A stretch of DNA of 64,000 bases from Nitrospirales bacterium (GTDB lineage: Bacteria > Nitrospirota > Nitrospiria > Nitrospirales > UBA8639), in contig JALDRK010000002.1 in NCBI GenBank assembly GCA_031315915.1, positions 1 through 64,000 on the forward strand. The letters run 5' to 3'. Of the stretch, positions 18,317 to 27,661 are shown piece by piece (the stretch's first letter is position 1; each line of letters opens with the position of its first letter). The position numbers and the translations under genes are program-made. The notes beneath the pieces are model-generated. The model was not told the DNA's origin. It saw only the letters and a list, made by a program, of their open reading frames with translations, and ran no database searches.

Positions 18317-20022
18317 ATGTTCAGGAAATTATCTCTGTCGCCTTGCCTCAAGGATTTATCCGGCATTTGGTTCATTCTCGTCGCGTTGTTGGTAACGGGT
18401 ATTCCGCAGGTAAGCCTGGGCGAGACAGATTCTACCGGTGTGCCCTCATCCGGCACGGCATCATTGGGACGATTGGGAAGCATTGATTTTCCCGCATCGG
18501 GATCCGCAGAAGCCCACCCCCACTTTCTTCGTGGAGTCGCGGCATTGCATTCCTTCTGGTATGAGGAAGCCATCGACTCCTTTCGCCGAGCCACCACTAT
18601 CGATCCTAATTTTGCGATGGGCTACTGGGGCGAGGCCATGGCGCATAACCATCCCATCTGGAATGAAGAAAATATGGAAGCCGCGCGCGCGCCTTCAGAA
18701 AAATCCCTGACGCGACATCGCTCACCGAGAGGGAACGGCAGTATCTCCAGGCCGTCAACACGTTATTTGGGGAAGGCCAAAAACTTGACCGGGACCGAGC
18801 CTATGCGGCCAAAATGGAAAACCTCGCCGGTGAATATCCGGAAGACCTGGAAGCCACGTGTTTCTATGCCCTATCCCTGCTTGGATTGGCCACCCATTTC
18901 GATAAGGAACCAAACCTTCAGGAGAAATATCGCGTACAGGCCGGTGCCCTCACCTTAGGGGTGTATGGGGTCAATTCCAATCACCCGTGCGCCGCGCATT
19001 ACACGATCCATGCGTTTGACGATCCGATCCATGCCATCCTGGCCCTGCCGCAAGCGAGGCGCTATGCCGAAATTGCTCCGGAAGCCCATCACGCCCAACA
19101 CATGCCCGCTCATATCTTCGTCCAACTCGGCATGTGGGACGAAGCCGCAGCCTCCAACAAGGCCGGATGGGAAAGCTCGAAGGCCTGGGTCAAGGACAAG
19201 CAGTTGCCCCTATCGCTGCAGGATTACCATAGCCTGTATTGGCTGCAGTATGCCTACCTCCAACAAGGCCGCTACAACGCCGCGGCAGCCCTAATATTGG
19301 ATAAACAACAGGATATGGCCCAATCCCCATCCGGTAATCAATCACAAGTTCTTGGGTATGACCGGAAAGTCAGCCGGAATTACGATCAGATGGTGGCCGC
19401 GTTTATTATGGAAACCGAACGATGGGACCAGGCCAGACAGCCCTGGCAGGTCAAGGACAGTCAATTTGGCGACGAGTCGCCGGAGAAAACCGCCTACGTT
19501 CGGGAATTTTCGAAGAACATGGGCAAAATACGCAATCAAGGAGTCGTGTTTCAAATACATCCGGGAGCTGCTCCGCCCGAACCTGAGCATTCCACGGAAT
19601 CGGGTGAATCGCCCACTTCACAAATCTGGAACCTACAATTGGCAGCGTTGAAACAGTTCCTTAACGGCGATCTTGACCGTGTGACGCAACTGCTTGACCA
19701 GGCCACCGCGTTGGAAGAAACCCTTCCGCCTCCTTCCGGTCCGCCGGATCTCGTCAAGCCCACCCATGAACTCTACGGCGAAATTCTGTTATTCCTCGAC
19801 CGTCCAAAAGAAGCCCAACAACAATTCGAACGGGCACTCTTGTGGCATCCCAATCGGGCACGCTCAGTCCTGGGACTGGCACGAGCGGCCGCGCAGTTGG
19901 GACATATCCAGGCAACTCGTCAAGCCTACGCCAATTTTTTGAACATCTGGAACCACGCCGACCGGGATCTGCCCGAGTTGCGAGAAGCCAAACAGTTTCT
20001 TCAAGAAACCGAAGAGCGATAA
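18317..20022 (+). pseudogene. Exported TPR-repeat protein, frameshifted
   Basis: A ~568-residue protein with signal peptide (ends near 'QVSLGETD') and TPR-like helical repeats, e.g. 'AALHSFWYEEAIDSFRRA' and 'QQQFERALLWHPNRARSVLG'. AAAGGAG precedes the ATG at 18317. The frame moves back by one at the GC-rich run near 18680-18692: the first frame ends 'NMEAARA', the second continues 'AFRKIPDATSLTERERQYL' to the stop at 20022. Restoring one G in the GCGCGCGC tract joins them. The middle contains 'HPCAAHYTIHAFDDPIHA', seen in a family of TPR-containing hypothetical proteins. Role unknown. Confidence 0.75.
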
Positions 20023-20301
20023 TTTTTCTATGTCATTCCTGAAGTCTCTGACAGGAATCCTACCCTGTAGTCTTTCTCAACTGCTGTGGGTGGTAAACTT
20101 CCTTCCAAACATCCCCTATTATCCAATCTGTATTTTTTTGTTAGGGTTGGATAGCATTGCCAGAAACCAACGAATAAACAGGACAAATTAAAGAGTAATG
20201 GCCTTATAATAAAATGAACCCACAACCAAGTTCTTCCAAGGTTATGAGCATACAATTACAAAGGCGTCAATGGTAATTTCATCCCAATGAGAGAATAAAC
20301 G

Positions 20302-21132
20302 ATGGCATCTCTTGTTCTAGAGCTACAACAATCGGCTATGAGTGTAGATCAACATGTGAAGGATTTGTTGAGGAAAGCTTTTGTGGTTGCAACCAAATTG
20401 GGCCTAGAAGATTTTCAAGCTTGGTGTACTGCAGAAATGAACGGGTATACGAGCGAGGTACCCTCTTATCGAATGGTCAAAGGTGAATTAAAAGCATGGA
20501 ACCCTTACAACGGATGGATTCCAGTAATAATGGGAGACGTAAAGTCTCAAGAGATATTGAGTAAAAGGGCTATAGGACAACCTATTGGAGAATTAGAAGA
20601 TATTTCCCTAAATGCCAGAAGTGGTGCGCTTCAAATCCCTTTGCCTCCTAGAATTATCGAAACAAATTTTTCAGATTCAGAATTTTATAGACTAGGAATG
20701 GTTCCAACACTTCTAGTGGGAAAAAATTCAGTGGTGGGCATATTGGAAGCAGTTCGAAACAAAATACTCACGTGGAGCCTAGATTTAGAAAAAAATGGAA
20801 TTCTTGGTGAAGATCTGACTTTTTCTAAAAAAGAAGTTCAAGCCGCATCAAATGTCACTTATAACATTGAAAATTTTTCTGGAGTATTAGGAAACATCTC
20901 AAATGGTCAGATACAGATCGGCGACTACAATAGCATTCATGCTGAGTTGAAAAAACTTGGAATTTCCCAAACTGAAAGAAATATATTGGAAGAGATTTTA
21001 GACCAACTTCCTAAAGCAACGGACAACCAACGAGATGGGCTTTTGCAGAAGGGCAGGGATTGGCTTATGCGCAACGCATCTTCGCTAGGAACACTATCGG
21101 AAACCATTCGAAAGTGGTTTGAAACAGTATAA
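20302..21132 (+). CDS. AbiTii domain-containing protein
   Basis: A 276-residue protein whose N-terminal ~190 residues match the AbiTii abortive-infection toxin domain as I recall it ('SLVLELQQSAMSVDQHVKDL', 'AFVVATKLGLEDFQAWC', 'EMNGYTSEVPSYR'). After it comes a 'VTYNIENFSGVLGNISNGQIQIGDYN' linker-like stretch and a C-terminal helical tail. No membrane segment. Visibly more A+T-rich than its neighbours, consistent with recent acquisition. It stands alone. Antiphage function is inferred from the family name only. Confidence 0.75.
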   Translation: MASLVLELQQSAMSVDQHVKDLLRKAFVVATKLGLEDFQAWCTAEMNGYTSEVPSYRMVKGELKAWNPYNGWIPVIMGDVKSQEILSKRAIGQPIGELEDISLNARSGALQIPLPPRIIETNFSDSEFYRLGMVPTLLVGKNSVVGILEAVRNKILTWSLDLEKNGILGEDLTFSKKEVQAASNVTYNIENFSGVLGNISNGQIQIGDYNSIHAELKKLGISQTERNILEEILDQLPKATDNQRDGLLQKGRDWLMRNASSLGTLSETIRKWFETV

Positions 21133-21210
21133 CTTTTTTAATTTTCTAGTGTGAATGAAATCGCATCATTAGGATTAAAGTTTTCGCATGCTCATTACAC
21201 TTGCAATGCC

Positions 21211-21650
21211 TTGCACTTTGAATTGAGATATGATTCATCATGATGATGAAGCTAACACTCAGAATACTTGCCGTCCTATGGGGAATACTTTTCCTCACTG
21301 CCTGCCAATCTATGAAGGCGATGCCGGTCAAGCCAGAATCGCCGGAAGTTCTACTCGTTAATGTCATCCCGTTAGACACCACGATGTTTGAACAACGCTT
21401 GCAAGTCGATTTGCGGGTTCGGAATCCCAATAATTTCGAATTGGAGGTGACCTGCCTGAATTTTACCCTTCATCTTAATAATCAACGGCAGGCCCATGGG
21501 CTGACAAATAAAGCTGTGACGACTCCAAGACTGGGAGATTCCGTGCTGTCCGTCGAAACCACCACCTACACGCTCGACGTGATCCGGCAACTCCTCAATT
21601 TTCGGGAACACCAGGAGGTCATCTATCAGGTGGACGGTGTCCTCCATGTA
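21211..21650 (+). repeat. Direct repeat unit, copy 1
   Basis: The stretch from TTGCACTTTG through most of the lipoprotein gene is repeated at about 22403-22845. It includes ~35 bp upstream of the start codon and a core of over 90 nearly identical bases. Similarity ends abruptly near the 3' end of the gene. Confidence 0.85.
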
Positions 21651-21704
21651 CAAAGGATTCCATTCATCCCCCTACTTGGCACGGGGCTTTCTGGAATAGG
21701 TTAG
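21240..21704 (+). CDS. LEA14/WHy-type lipoprotein, copy 1
   Basis: A 154-residue lipoprotein (lipobox 'LTACQS') with a WHy/LEA-2 domain ('LRVRNPNNFELEVTCLNFTL'), an immunoglobulin-like fold found in stress-linked periplasmic proteins. Nearly identical to the second copy at 22436 through residue ~135; the last ~18 residues differ ('RIPFIPLLGTGLSGIG' here), as if the duplication boundary replaced the original C-terminus. Starts with ATG ATG ATG; no good Shine-Dalgarno. Upstream of a toxin-antitoxin pair. Confidence 0.8.
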   Translation: MMMKLTLRILAVLWGILFLTACQSMKAMPVKPESPEVLLVNVIPLDTTMFEQRLQVDLRVRNPNNFELEVTCLNFTLHLNNQRQAHGLTNKAVTTPRLGDSVLSVETTTYTLDVIRQLLNFREHQEVIYQVDGVLHVQRIPFIPLLGTGLSGIG

Positions 21705-21779
21705 TAAAACAAGGCGATTCCAATAGACCTTCGTCTCCTTTTGAGGTATGCTTTCTTCATCAAAATTTGAGGATTGGGT

Positions 21780-22028
21780 ATGTTGCCACTAGTGATTGAA
21801 GAACAAGAACTTAACCGATTGCCTGTGACCATCGATCAAGATATCCTGAGCGGCACTCCGGTATTCCAGGGTACGCGAGTACCCGTAGATGCCCTTCTTA
21901 CGAATCTGGAAGCCGGTCTCACGTTAGATGCGTTTCTGGAGAATTTTCCTTCCGTGACACGTGAACAAGCGGTACAGGTTCTTGAATTTTCAAAATCCAC
22001 TCTTCTGAAACTTGCGCACCAATCTTGA
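21780..22028 (+). CDS. DUF433 antitoxin-like protein
   Basis: An 82-residue protein; the DUF433 core 'ITIDQDILSGTPVFQGTRVP' appears here as 'VTIDQDILSGTPVFQGTRVP', followed by a helix-turn-helix-like C-terminal part. DUF433 proteins commonly pair with DUF5615 PIN-like toxins as antitoxins. The ATG at 21780 is preferred to the in-frame TTG six bases earlier. Its stop overlaps the toxin start (TTGA). It probably also autoregulates, an inference from the family. Confidence 0.88.
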   Translation: MLPLVIEEQELNRLPVTIDQDILSGTPVFQGTRVPVDALLTNLEAGLTLDAFLENFPSVTREQAVQVLEFSKSTLLKLAHQS

Positions 22029-22342
22029 CCATACTTCTGGACGAGTCAGTTCCCCGGTTAATTAAAACGCGTCTCACCGAGTTTTCCATTGTCACCGTTC
22101 AGGAGATAGGATGGAGTGGTATGAAGAATGGCAATTTACTCGCTGCAGCTAGTCAAAAATTCACCGTCTTTATCACCGCAGATAAAAAACTTCAATTTCA
22201 ACAAAACCTTACGGATAATCGACTTTCAATTATCGTGCTCCCCACCAACCAAGTTCCCTTGGTCATTGCCTTACTTGCTGCTATTCGGAAAACCTTGACG
22301 ACGATTCAACCGGGTGACCTTGGTGAACTCCCTTTGCCTTGA
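22025..22342 (+). CDS. DUF5615 PIN-like toxin
   Basis: A 105-residue PIN-like protein that begins at TTG overlapping the antitoxin stop by 4 bp. 'ILLDESVPRLIK' and 'VFITADKKLQFQQNL' supply the acidic residues of a PIN-type RNase active site. DUF5615 is the usual toxin partner of DUF433. Substrate unknown. The pair lies between the two lipoprotein copies. A truncated paralogue of the same type occurs at 51965. Confidence 0.85.
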   Translation: MTILLDESVPRLIKTRLTEFSIVTVQEIGWSGMKNGNLLAAASQKFTVFITADKKLQFQQNLTDNRLSIIVLPTNQVPLVIALLAAIRKTLTTIQPGDLGELPLP

Positions 22343-22402
22343 GTGGCATCTTCGAGAAGACCTTCTCCGTCAACTTTGTACAATGTTTAAGATGGTAAAC
22401 CT

Positions 22403-22845
22403 GTTGCACTTTGGATTGCGATATGATTCATTAAGATGATGATGAAGTCAACTCACCTGGTACTCGCGGTCGTGTGGGAAATACTATTCCTCAGTAGCTG
22501 CCATTCCATGACGACGATGCCGGTCAAGCCGGAATCGCCGGAAGTTCTACTCGTTAATGTCATCCCGTTAGACACCACGATGTTTGAACAACGCTTGCAA
22601 GTCGATTTGCGGGTTCGGAATCCCAACAATTTCGACTTGGAGGTCACCGGCCTGGATTTCACCCTTCATCTTAATAATCAACGGCTAGCGCGTGGACTGA
22701 CAAATAAGGCCGCAACCATTCCGAGGCTTGGAGATTCCGTGGTGTCCGTCGAAACCACCACCTCTACGCTCGACGTCATCCGGCAACTCCTCAATTTTCG
22801 TGAACACCAGGAGGTTACCTATCAGGTAGAAGGTGTCCTTCATCT
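22403..22845 (+). repeat. Direct repeat unit, copy 2
   Basis: Second copy of the unit at 21211-21650, starting TTGCACTTTGG and covering the start and body of the second lipoprotein gene. The toxin-antitoxin pair lies between the copies. Confidence 0.85.
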
Positions 22846-22927
22846 GCAAGGCACACGCTTGCCCTTTGAAAATAAGGGGATCCTGATTGACACCAACCAA
22901 TTATCCGGTACATCCACCGGCTCCTGA
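22436..22927 (+). CDS. LEA14/WHy-type lipoprotein, copy 2
   Basis: A 163-residue lipoprotein (lipobox 'LSSCHS') with the same WHy/LEA-2 domain as the copy at 21240. The C-terminal part 'LPFENKGILIDTNQLSG' looks like a normal end for the family, so this may be the ancestral copy and the other a chimeric one. Stress protection is a family-level suggestion. Start ATG ATG ATG without clear Shine-Dalgarno. Confidence 0.8.
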   Translation: MMMKSTHLVLAVVWEILFLSSCHSMTTMPVKPESPEVLLVNVIPLDTTMFEQRLQVDLRVRNPNNFDLEVTGLDFTLHLNNQRLARGLTNKAATIPRLGDSVVSVETTTSTLDVIRQLLNFREHQEVTYQVEGVLHLQGTRLPFENKGILIDTNQLSGTSTGS

Positions 22928-23089
22928 CTGAGCACGATTTACACCCTTTCGGGACATTCTCCTTCCCTGACTATTAAAGCCCAAGCCTGTTTCCCCCTCG
23001 TTTCAAATATGCTACATCTGCCTATGTCCTTTCAGAAGATTGGTTCACCATTTCATGATTGAGAACACTCATCTTTTACAAGATACGCG

Positions 23090-24079
23090 ATGACGGGCAC
23101 ATGGCCTCGGACGATGATCCCTCAAGGAGCGTGGCGTATATCGGGAGTCCTCATTGCAATTATGACACTTGGGCTAGGCTGTGCCTCCTCGCCTCCTCCC
23201 ATTAAACCGGCAGTTTGTGCGACTCCTCAACTTCCAAGACCGGATCTTCCTGCCCGTGGCATCTCCGCGCACCGTGGAGGAAAACTGGGTTGTCCTGTCA
23301 ACACACTTGGTGCTTTCAAAAGAGCCATCTGCCTCGGAGTACACCAGATCGAACTGGATGTGCGGGTCACGGCTGATGATGAATTGGTCATCGCACACGA
23401 TGACCGCGTAACCGACGACCATGGAACGACTTTGTCTATTTCGGAGTCGACTCTTCTCCCTATTCGAGAACTGAAGTTCAAGCCCTGTGAAGGAGAAAAT
23501 GAAGAGGAGAGCATTCCGACCCTTGCAGAGGCTCTTGCCGTCATGCCGCAAAATATCTGGATTAATTTAGACATTAAAGAAAACAGTCCTATCGTTGGAA
23601 AACGTGTGGCCGAAACCGTTGCCCATGCCAATCGCTTTAGCCAGGTCATCTTTGGAGCGCGCGACGAGACCGACCAGGCCATCCGCCGGGTCGCAAAGGA
23701 GGCGGGCGAACATAGCTGGATATCCAATATGAACCGGCACCTCTTCCGCTGCTTCTATGTTGACTCAACCATTTCCGCCTGTGACGAATTCATCCAGCTC
23801 TACTATTTGTTGGGCAGACCAGGCTCCGGGACCATGAACCGCTTAAAGGATACGGGAGTTCGGGTGAATTATTCGTGGCTGGGAGATGAAGATCCGAGCG
23901 AGTTATCCCATGCGCTGGATGATTTATTCCGCCGTGGGGTGGATTTTGTCCTGGTGGATTATGCCGCACAGGCTATGGAAGCGGCGTGCACCCTGGGCAT
24001 CGCTCCTGTGGTTCCCCGCTGGGACGGAAATCCTCCCTTCACCTGCGCAACGCTACCACGCTGCGCAACGGCCCAGTGA
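23090..24079 (+). CDS. Glycerophosphodiester phosphodiesterase-family lipoprotein
   Basis: A 329-residue exported lipoprotein (lipobox 'TLGLGCAS'). The GDPD fold is indicated by 'ISAHRGG' (catalytic His), 'NTLGAFKRAICLGVHQIELD' with Glu and Asp metal ligands, 'VIAHDDRV' (second His) and 'IPTLAEALAV'. The family hydrolyses glycerophosphodiesters to glycerol-3-phosphate and an alcohol. The start could be the internal ATG at 23114. A strong terminator-like hairpin follows at 24208. Confidence 0.87.
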   Translation: MTGTWPRTMIPQGAWRISGVLIAIMTLGLGCASSPPPIKPAVCATPQLPRPDLPARGISAHRGGKLGCPVNTLGAFKRAICLGVHQIELDVRVTADDELVIAHDDRVTDDHGTTLSISESTLLPIRELKFKPCEGENEEESIPTLAEALAVMPQNIWINLDIKENSPIVGKRVAETVAHANRFSQVIFGARDETDQAIRRVAKEAGEHSWISNMNRHLFRCFYVDSTISACDEFIQLYYLLGRPGSGTMNRLKDTGVRVNYSWLGDEDPSELSHALDDLFRRGVDFVLVDYAAQAMEAACTLGIAPVVPRWDGNPPFTCATLPRCATAQ

Positions 24080-24207
24080 ATTTTCATCATACTTCCACAC
24101 ACGGAGCTGTCTTTCCCCATACCTTTTTTTGTGTCATTTTCTCATGAGTTTTCCCACACCCTCAGAATGTGTTACATGAGACATTGAAAAGTGAATAAAA
24201 TCTCCCA

Positions 24208-24236
24208 TTCCCCCCTTTGTCAAAAGGGGGGAATTT
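24208..24236 (+). terminator. Rho-independent terminator
   Basis: Stem TTCCCCCC / GGGGGGAA extended by TTT / AAA around a short loop, followed by TTTT. Between the GDPD and hydrolase genes. Confidence 0.85.
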
Positions 24237-24265
24237 TCGCACTTCTTAAGCAGGAATTGAACTAG

Positions 24266-25030
24266 ATGGATCAAACAACCCGATTTGAATTACCTGGAAG
24301 CGATGGCAAACTGATTGTCGGGGATCTGATCCCCGGAGAAGACCGGCAACTCCTGTTTGTCACGGGGTTTCTGTCCAAACGCTGGGGAAATAAAAGCCAA
24401 GCGCTGGCCGACTTGTGTCGTGAGCGTCACTGGGGATTCTGTTGTTTTGATTTTCGGGGCAATGGCGACTCGGAAGGAGCCTTCGCCGAATATACACTCT
24501 CCGATTGGCTGGACGATGCGCGATCCGTCACGAAGATGCTGGCCGACGGTCCTCCTGTCACCATCATCGGTTCTTCATTGGGTGGGTGGCTGGCCTGGCT
24601 GCTTGGGCAGGAATTTGAACATATGCAACAACTGATGCTCCTGGCGCCGGCCTTTAATATGATGGGAAAACGGGCACAGGATATTGCTCCCGAGCGCCGG
24701 CAACAATGGAAAACTACGGGATGGATGCCCTGGGATGACGATGCCGTGCACAAAGACTACCCGCTCTCCTGGAAATGGGTGGAGGAAAGCGAAGCCTTAT
24801 GGGTCACCCGCTTCGTCAACCTCAGGCGAATCCCAACCTGTATTGTGCACGGCCTGCAAGATACGGTGATTCTTCCCAAAGGGAGTTGGGAATTTACCGA
24901 ACAGGTCCTGACGAAAGATCCGCAGTTCCCCATCGAATTGCTTTTCAAAACCGGAGGCCATCGATTCAGCAGCCCGGCCAATCTGCACACGTTTTTGGAT
25001 CTGGCCGCTCACATTCAGGAAAGAGGGTGA
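24266..25030 (+). CDS. Alpha/beta hydrolase
   Basis: A 254-residue serine hydrolase. Nucleophile elbow 'GSSLGGW' (Ser), acid in 'VHGLQDTVI' and His in 'GGHRFSS' form the triad; 'FDFRGNGDSEG' is the oxyanion-side loop typical of the fold. No signal peptide, so cytoplasmic. Substrate unknown. It is followed on the same strand by DUF427, GYD and zinc-ribbon genes with spacers of 130-200 bp, which is loose for an operon. Confidence 0.88.
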   Translation: MDQTTRFELPGSDGKLIVGDLIPGEDRQLLFVTGFLSKRWGNKSQALADLCRERHWGFCCFDFRGNGDSEGAFAEYTLSDWLDDARSVTKMLADGPPVTIIGSSLGGWLAWLLGQEFEHMQQLMLLAPAFNMMGKRAQDIAPERRQQWKTTGWMPWDDDAVHKDYPLSWKWVEESEALWVTRFVNLRRIPTCIVHGLQDTVILPKGSWEFTEQVLTKDPQFPIELLFKTGGHRFSSPANLHTFLDLAAHIQERG

Positions 25031-25162
25031 ATGCCTTAAATCGTGAAATCCGCATTGCCTTCTTTGGCGAAGGGACATCAAATGCCTTACCATGCGAAGG
25101 CATGGAGAATACGCGTTTGATCATCAACGGCATCTTTGATCGAATAGGAAGGAACCACCACC

Positions 25163-25534
25163 ATGACCGCACCGAACCATCCTCATCGCATCACCATCTC
25201 GAAGAATCCCAATCGCGTGAAAGTGACCTTTAACGGTACCGTGATTGCCGACACCGGACAGGCCTTAGTGTTACGCGAAGGGCCTTTGCCACCGGCTCAG
25301 TACATCCCGCGTGAAGATGTCACAATGTCCTCACTGCGCCGCACGACGCACTCCACGCACTGCCCGTTTAAAGGCGATGCTTCGTATTTCACGGTCAGCG
25401 CAGGCGGCAAAACGACGGAGAATGCCGTCTGGACCTATGAATCCCCGTTGACGGCCGTCTCCGAAATAAAAGATTACCTGGCGTTTTATCCGGACAAGAT
25501 GGATGCCATTCAGGAGTTTCCAGCAACCTCGTAG
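25163..25534 (+). CDS. DUF427 family protein
   Basis: A 123-residue protein. 'VKVTFNGTVIADTGQALVLRE', 'YIPREDV', 'STHCPFKGDASYFTV' and 'AVWTYESPLTAVSEIKDYLAFYPDK' mark DUF427, a small beta-rich fold of unknown biochemical role. The conserved His/Cys in 'THCPFKGDA' is present. AAGGAA precedes the ATG at 25163. Cytoplasmic. Confidence 0.92.
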   Translation: MTAPNHPHRITISKNPNRVKVTFNGTVIADTGQALVLREGPLPPAQYIPREDVTMSSLRRTTHSTHCPFKGDASYFTVSAGGKTTENAVWTYESPLTAVSEIKDYLAFYPDKMDAIQEFPATS

Positions 25535-25731
25535 GGCCCCACAACTCATCATCATTATCGTACCCGCCAGAATCACATACCTTCAGCGCTCTGGTTCATT
25601 CACACTGAGCAACAGCCATGACCAGTCGCAAGTATGCCTCTGTTTTTTCTTTGCCATTTCCTCTAGGATAGGCATAACACATTTTTCCACCGAGCAACTT
25701 CATTATTCACTGTTTCTCCAGGAGGTATCGT

Positions 25732-26055
25732 ATGCCTATCTATGTGAGTCTAGTGAACTTTACCCACGAAGGGCTGAAGACCATGAAGAGCAAGGGAGTG
25801 GGACGGTCGGACATGGTGAAGAAAAACGTGGAATCCCTGGGCGGCAAATTGCTGCACGCCTATTATTGCCTGGGCGAATTTGATGTCGTGGCCATCCTGG
25901 AATTTCCGACCAATCGTGCGGCCATGAAGGCCGGAGTCCTGAATGCCTCGATGGGACACATTCGCATCCGGACGATGCCCGCCGTGTCCCGCGATGAATG
26001 GAAGTCCGTGCTCAAGGAAACCTGGGGAAAATCCAAATCGAAGAAAAAACGATAA
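25732..26055 (+). CDS. GYD domain-containing protein
   Basis: A 107-residue member of the GYD family, dimeric alpha-beta-barrel-like proteins of unknown role. 'SLVNFTHEGLKTMK' and 'GKLLHAYYCLGEFDVVAI' fit the family (the GYD motif itself reads GEFD here). The tail is Lys-rich. CAGGAGG precedes the ATG at a good spacing. Cytoplasmic. Confidence 0.87.
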   Translation: MPIYVSLVNFTHEGLKTMKSKGVGRSDMVKKNVESLGGKLLHAYYCLGEFDVVAILEFPTNRAAMKAGVLNASMGHIRIRTMPAVSRDEWKSVLKETWGKSKSKKKR

Positions 26056-26231
26056 GGCCGGTTTCTGTGAAGGGCATCGTTCGTCACTCTTGCGTACGAT
26101 ATTTTCTGTAGGCCATTCCCCTGACGAATCGATGCCCGTTTCACGGCTGTCTTTTCAACCTGCTTTGATGGCATACTGGTCGGAACGTAACCGTTGACTG
26201 ACAGATTCATCCCGTCACAAGGAGGTCTCGT

Positions 26232-26591
26232 ATGGGTCCAACGAAAGCAATAGTGAAGGATAGCGGTATTTATGACGCCAAAAGCGGGAAGCTGATCAAG
26301 GACGGATTCACCACTCACGAAGAAATTCAAGATTACGTCGCCCATCATTACCTGGTGCTCCCCGTCGTGAATAAGGCCTGCCAACCCTGGATGATCGACG
26401 GCAAGCCCGTGTATTGCCTGCGGGGCACGCGGTACGAAAATATCAATGACGACGTGTTGCACCTGGCGCGCTGCCCGGATTGCGGAGGGATGGGCATCCG
26501 GGATGACGAACCCATCGTCGAATCCGATTGCATCCGTTGCGTCTCCTGCGGTCATGAGTTTGATACACGGTTGGAGATGATGGAAAGTTAG
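26232..26591 (+). CDS. Hypothetical protein with C-terminal zinc ribbon
   Basis: A 119-residue protein. The N-terminal part ('DSGIYDAKSGKLIKDGFTTH') is unassigned. The C-terminal part has 'ARCPDCGGMGI' and 'CIRCVSCGHEFD', a CxxC...CxxC zinc ribbon. CAAGGAGG precedes the ATG. It resembles small rubredoxin/zinc-ribbon accessory proteins, but no family is claimed. Confidence 0.72.
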   Translation: MGPTKAIVKDSGIYDAKSGKLIKDGFTTHEEIQDYVAHHYLVLPVVNKACQPWMIDGKPVYCLRGTRYENINDDVLHLARCPDCGGMGIRDDEPIVESDCIRCVSCGHEFDTRLEMMES

Positions 26592-26693
26592 TATGGGGTT
26601 TCAGTTGAAAATCCGGAGATGTCCTGTCCGGATTTCTCGAAATCACCGACAAGGCCTTTTCGTTTATCAAATGCCGGTCTCCTCGGGGTTCGC

Positions 26694-27551
26694 CTAGAGA
26701 GAGTCTTCGTGCGTATCGGGACTTTCTAGGCTAATGCGGCCAAGTGTGCCGTTGCGAAATTCCGTCAGAAGAATTTTCGCCGCTTTTTCCCGATCCAGTC
26801 CCCCACCCTTTCCCTTCGTGAGACATCCCCGTTTGACGGCAATGGCTTCCAGCACCCCTGCTCCATCCAGTGCGTCTTCTACACACTCGTACCGTCCGGC
26901 CAGCAGACCGGGGTAACGTTGAAGAAGCCTGTCGGCCAGAAATTCCGCGAGTTCTTCATCCACCACCACCTTGGCGGAAATCGAATGAATCGTCGCCAGC
27001 AGAAAACCCACGACGGGATTTTTGATCTTGGGCCATAGCAGGCCCGGTGAGTCGACAAGCGTCATGCGGTCGTTCAGTGCATGACGTTGCTGAACTTTCG
27101 TGATGGCCGGTTCGTTGCCCACTTTGGCCAGACGGCGTTTCAGCAGGCTGTTCATCAGCGTGGACTTGCCGACATTGGGCACGCCCATGATCAGCATGCG
27201 GAGCGGCTTGATGGAGCTGTTGCGATGAGGAGCCAGGGTCTGACACAGATTCGGCACTTTGACAGCCTGACCGCCCTGGTTGCAGGAAAGAGCCACGGCA
27301 TTGACGCCCGGTTCCCGATTGTATCGATTCAGCCAGGCTTGAGTGACCGCCGGGTCGGCCAGATCCGCTTTATTGAGAACTTTCAAGCAGGGACGCCGGC
27401 GATGCATCCGCAACTCGGTGATGATCGGATTGCTGCTGGCTTCCGGCACGCGCGCATCCAACACCTCCACGATGACATCAATCGTATCCATCGCCCGCTC
27501 CGCCTCCCGGCGTGCCACCGTCATATGTCCGGGAAACCATTGAATCGTCAT
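26694..27551 (-). CDS. rbgA: Ribosome biogenesis GTPase (YlqF/RbgA family)
   Basis: A 285-residue circularly permuted GTPase needed for late large-subunit assembly in Bacillus. The permuted order is visible: G4 NKAD (60-63), G5 region, then G1 GVPNVGKST (123-131), and G3 DSPG (167-170). N-terminal 'IQWFPGHM' is the family hallmark and the C-terminal domain holds 'EEFRNGTLGRISLE'-like sequence. Transcribed leftward, alone. Length is normal. Confidence 0.95.
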   Translation of the reverse strand: MTIQWFPGHMTVARREAERAMDTIDVIVEVLDARVPEASSNPIITELRMHRRRPCLKVLNKADLADPAVTQAWLNRYNREPGVNAVALSCNQGGQAVKVPNLCQTLAPHRNSSIKPLRMLIMGVPNVGKSTLMNSLLKRRLAKVGNEPAITKVQQRHALNDRMTLVDSPGLLWPKIKNPVVGFLLATIHSISAKVVVDEELAEFLADRLLQRYPGLLAGRYECVEDALDGAGVLEAIAVKRGCLTKGKGGGLDREKAAKILLTEFRNGTLGRISLESPDTHEDSL

Positions 27552-27661
27552 CTATAGACCGTCCCTTCATGCATGGAGAAACTATCGAAAAAATCAGGCA
27601 TCTATAACGGAAATATCCCGTATTGATTTATTAACAAGAACGGGAACGAGCGAGAAAATTT

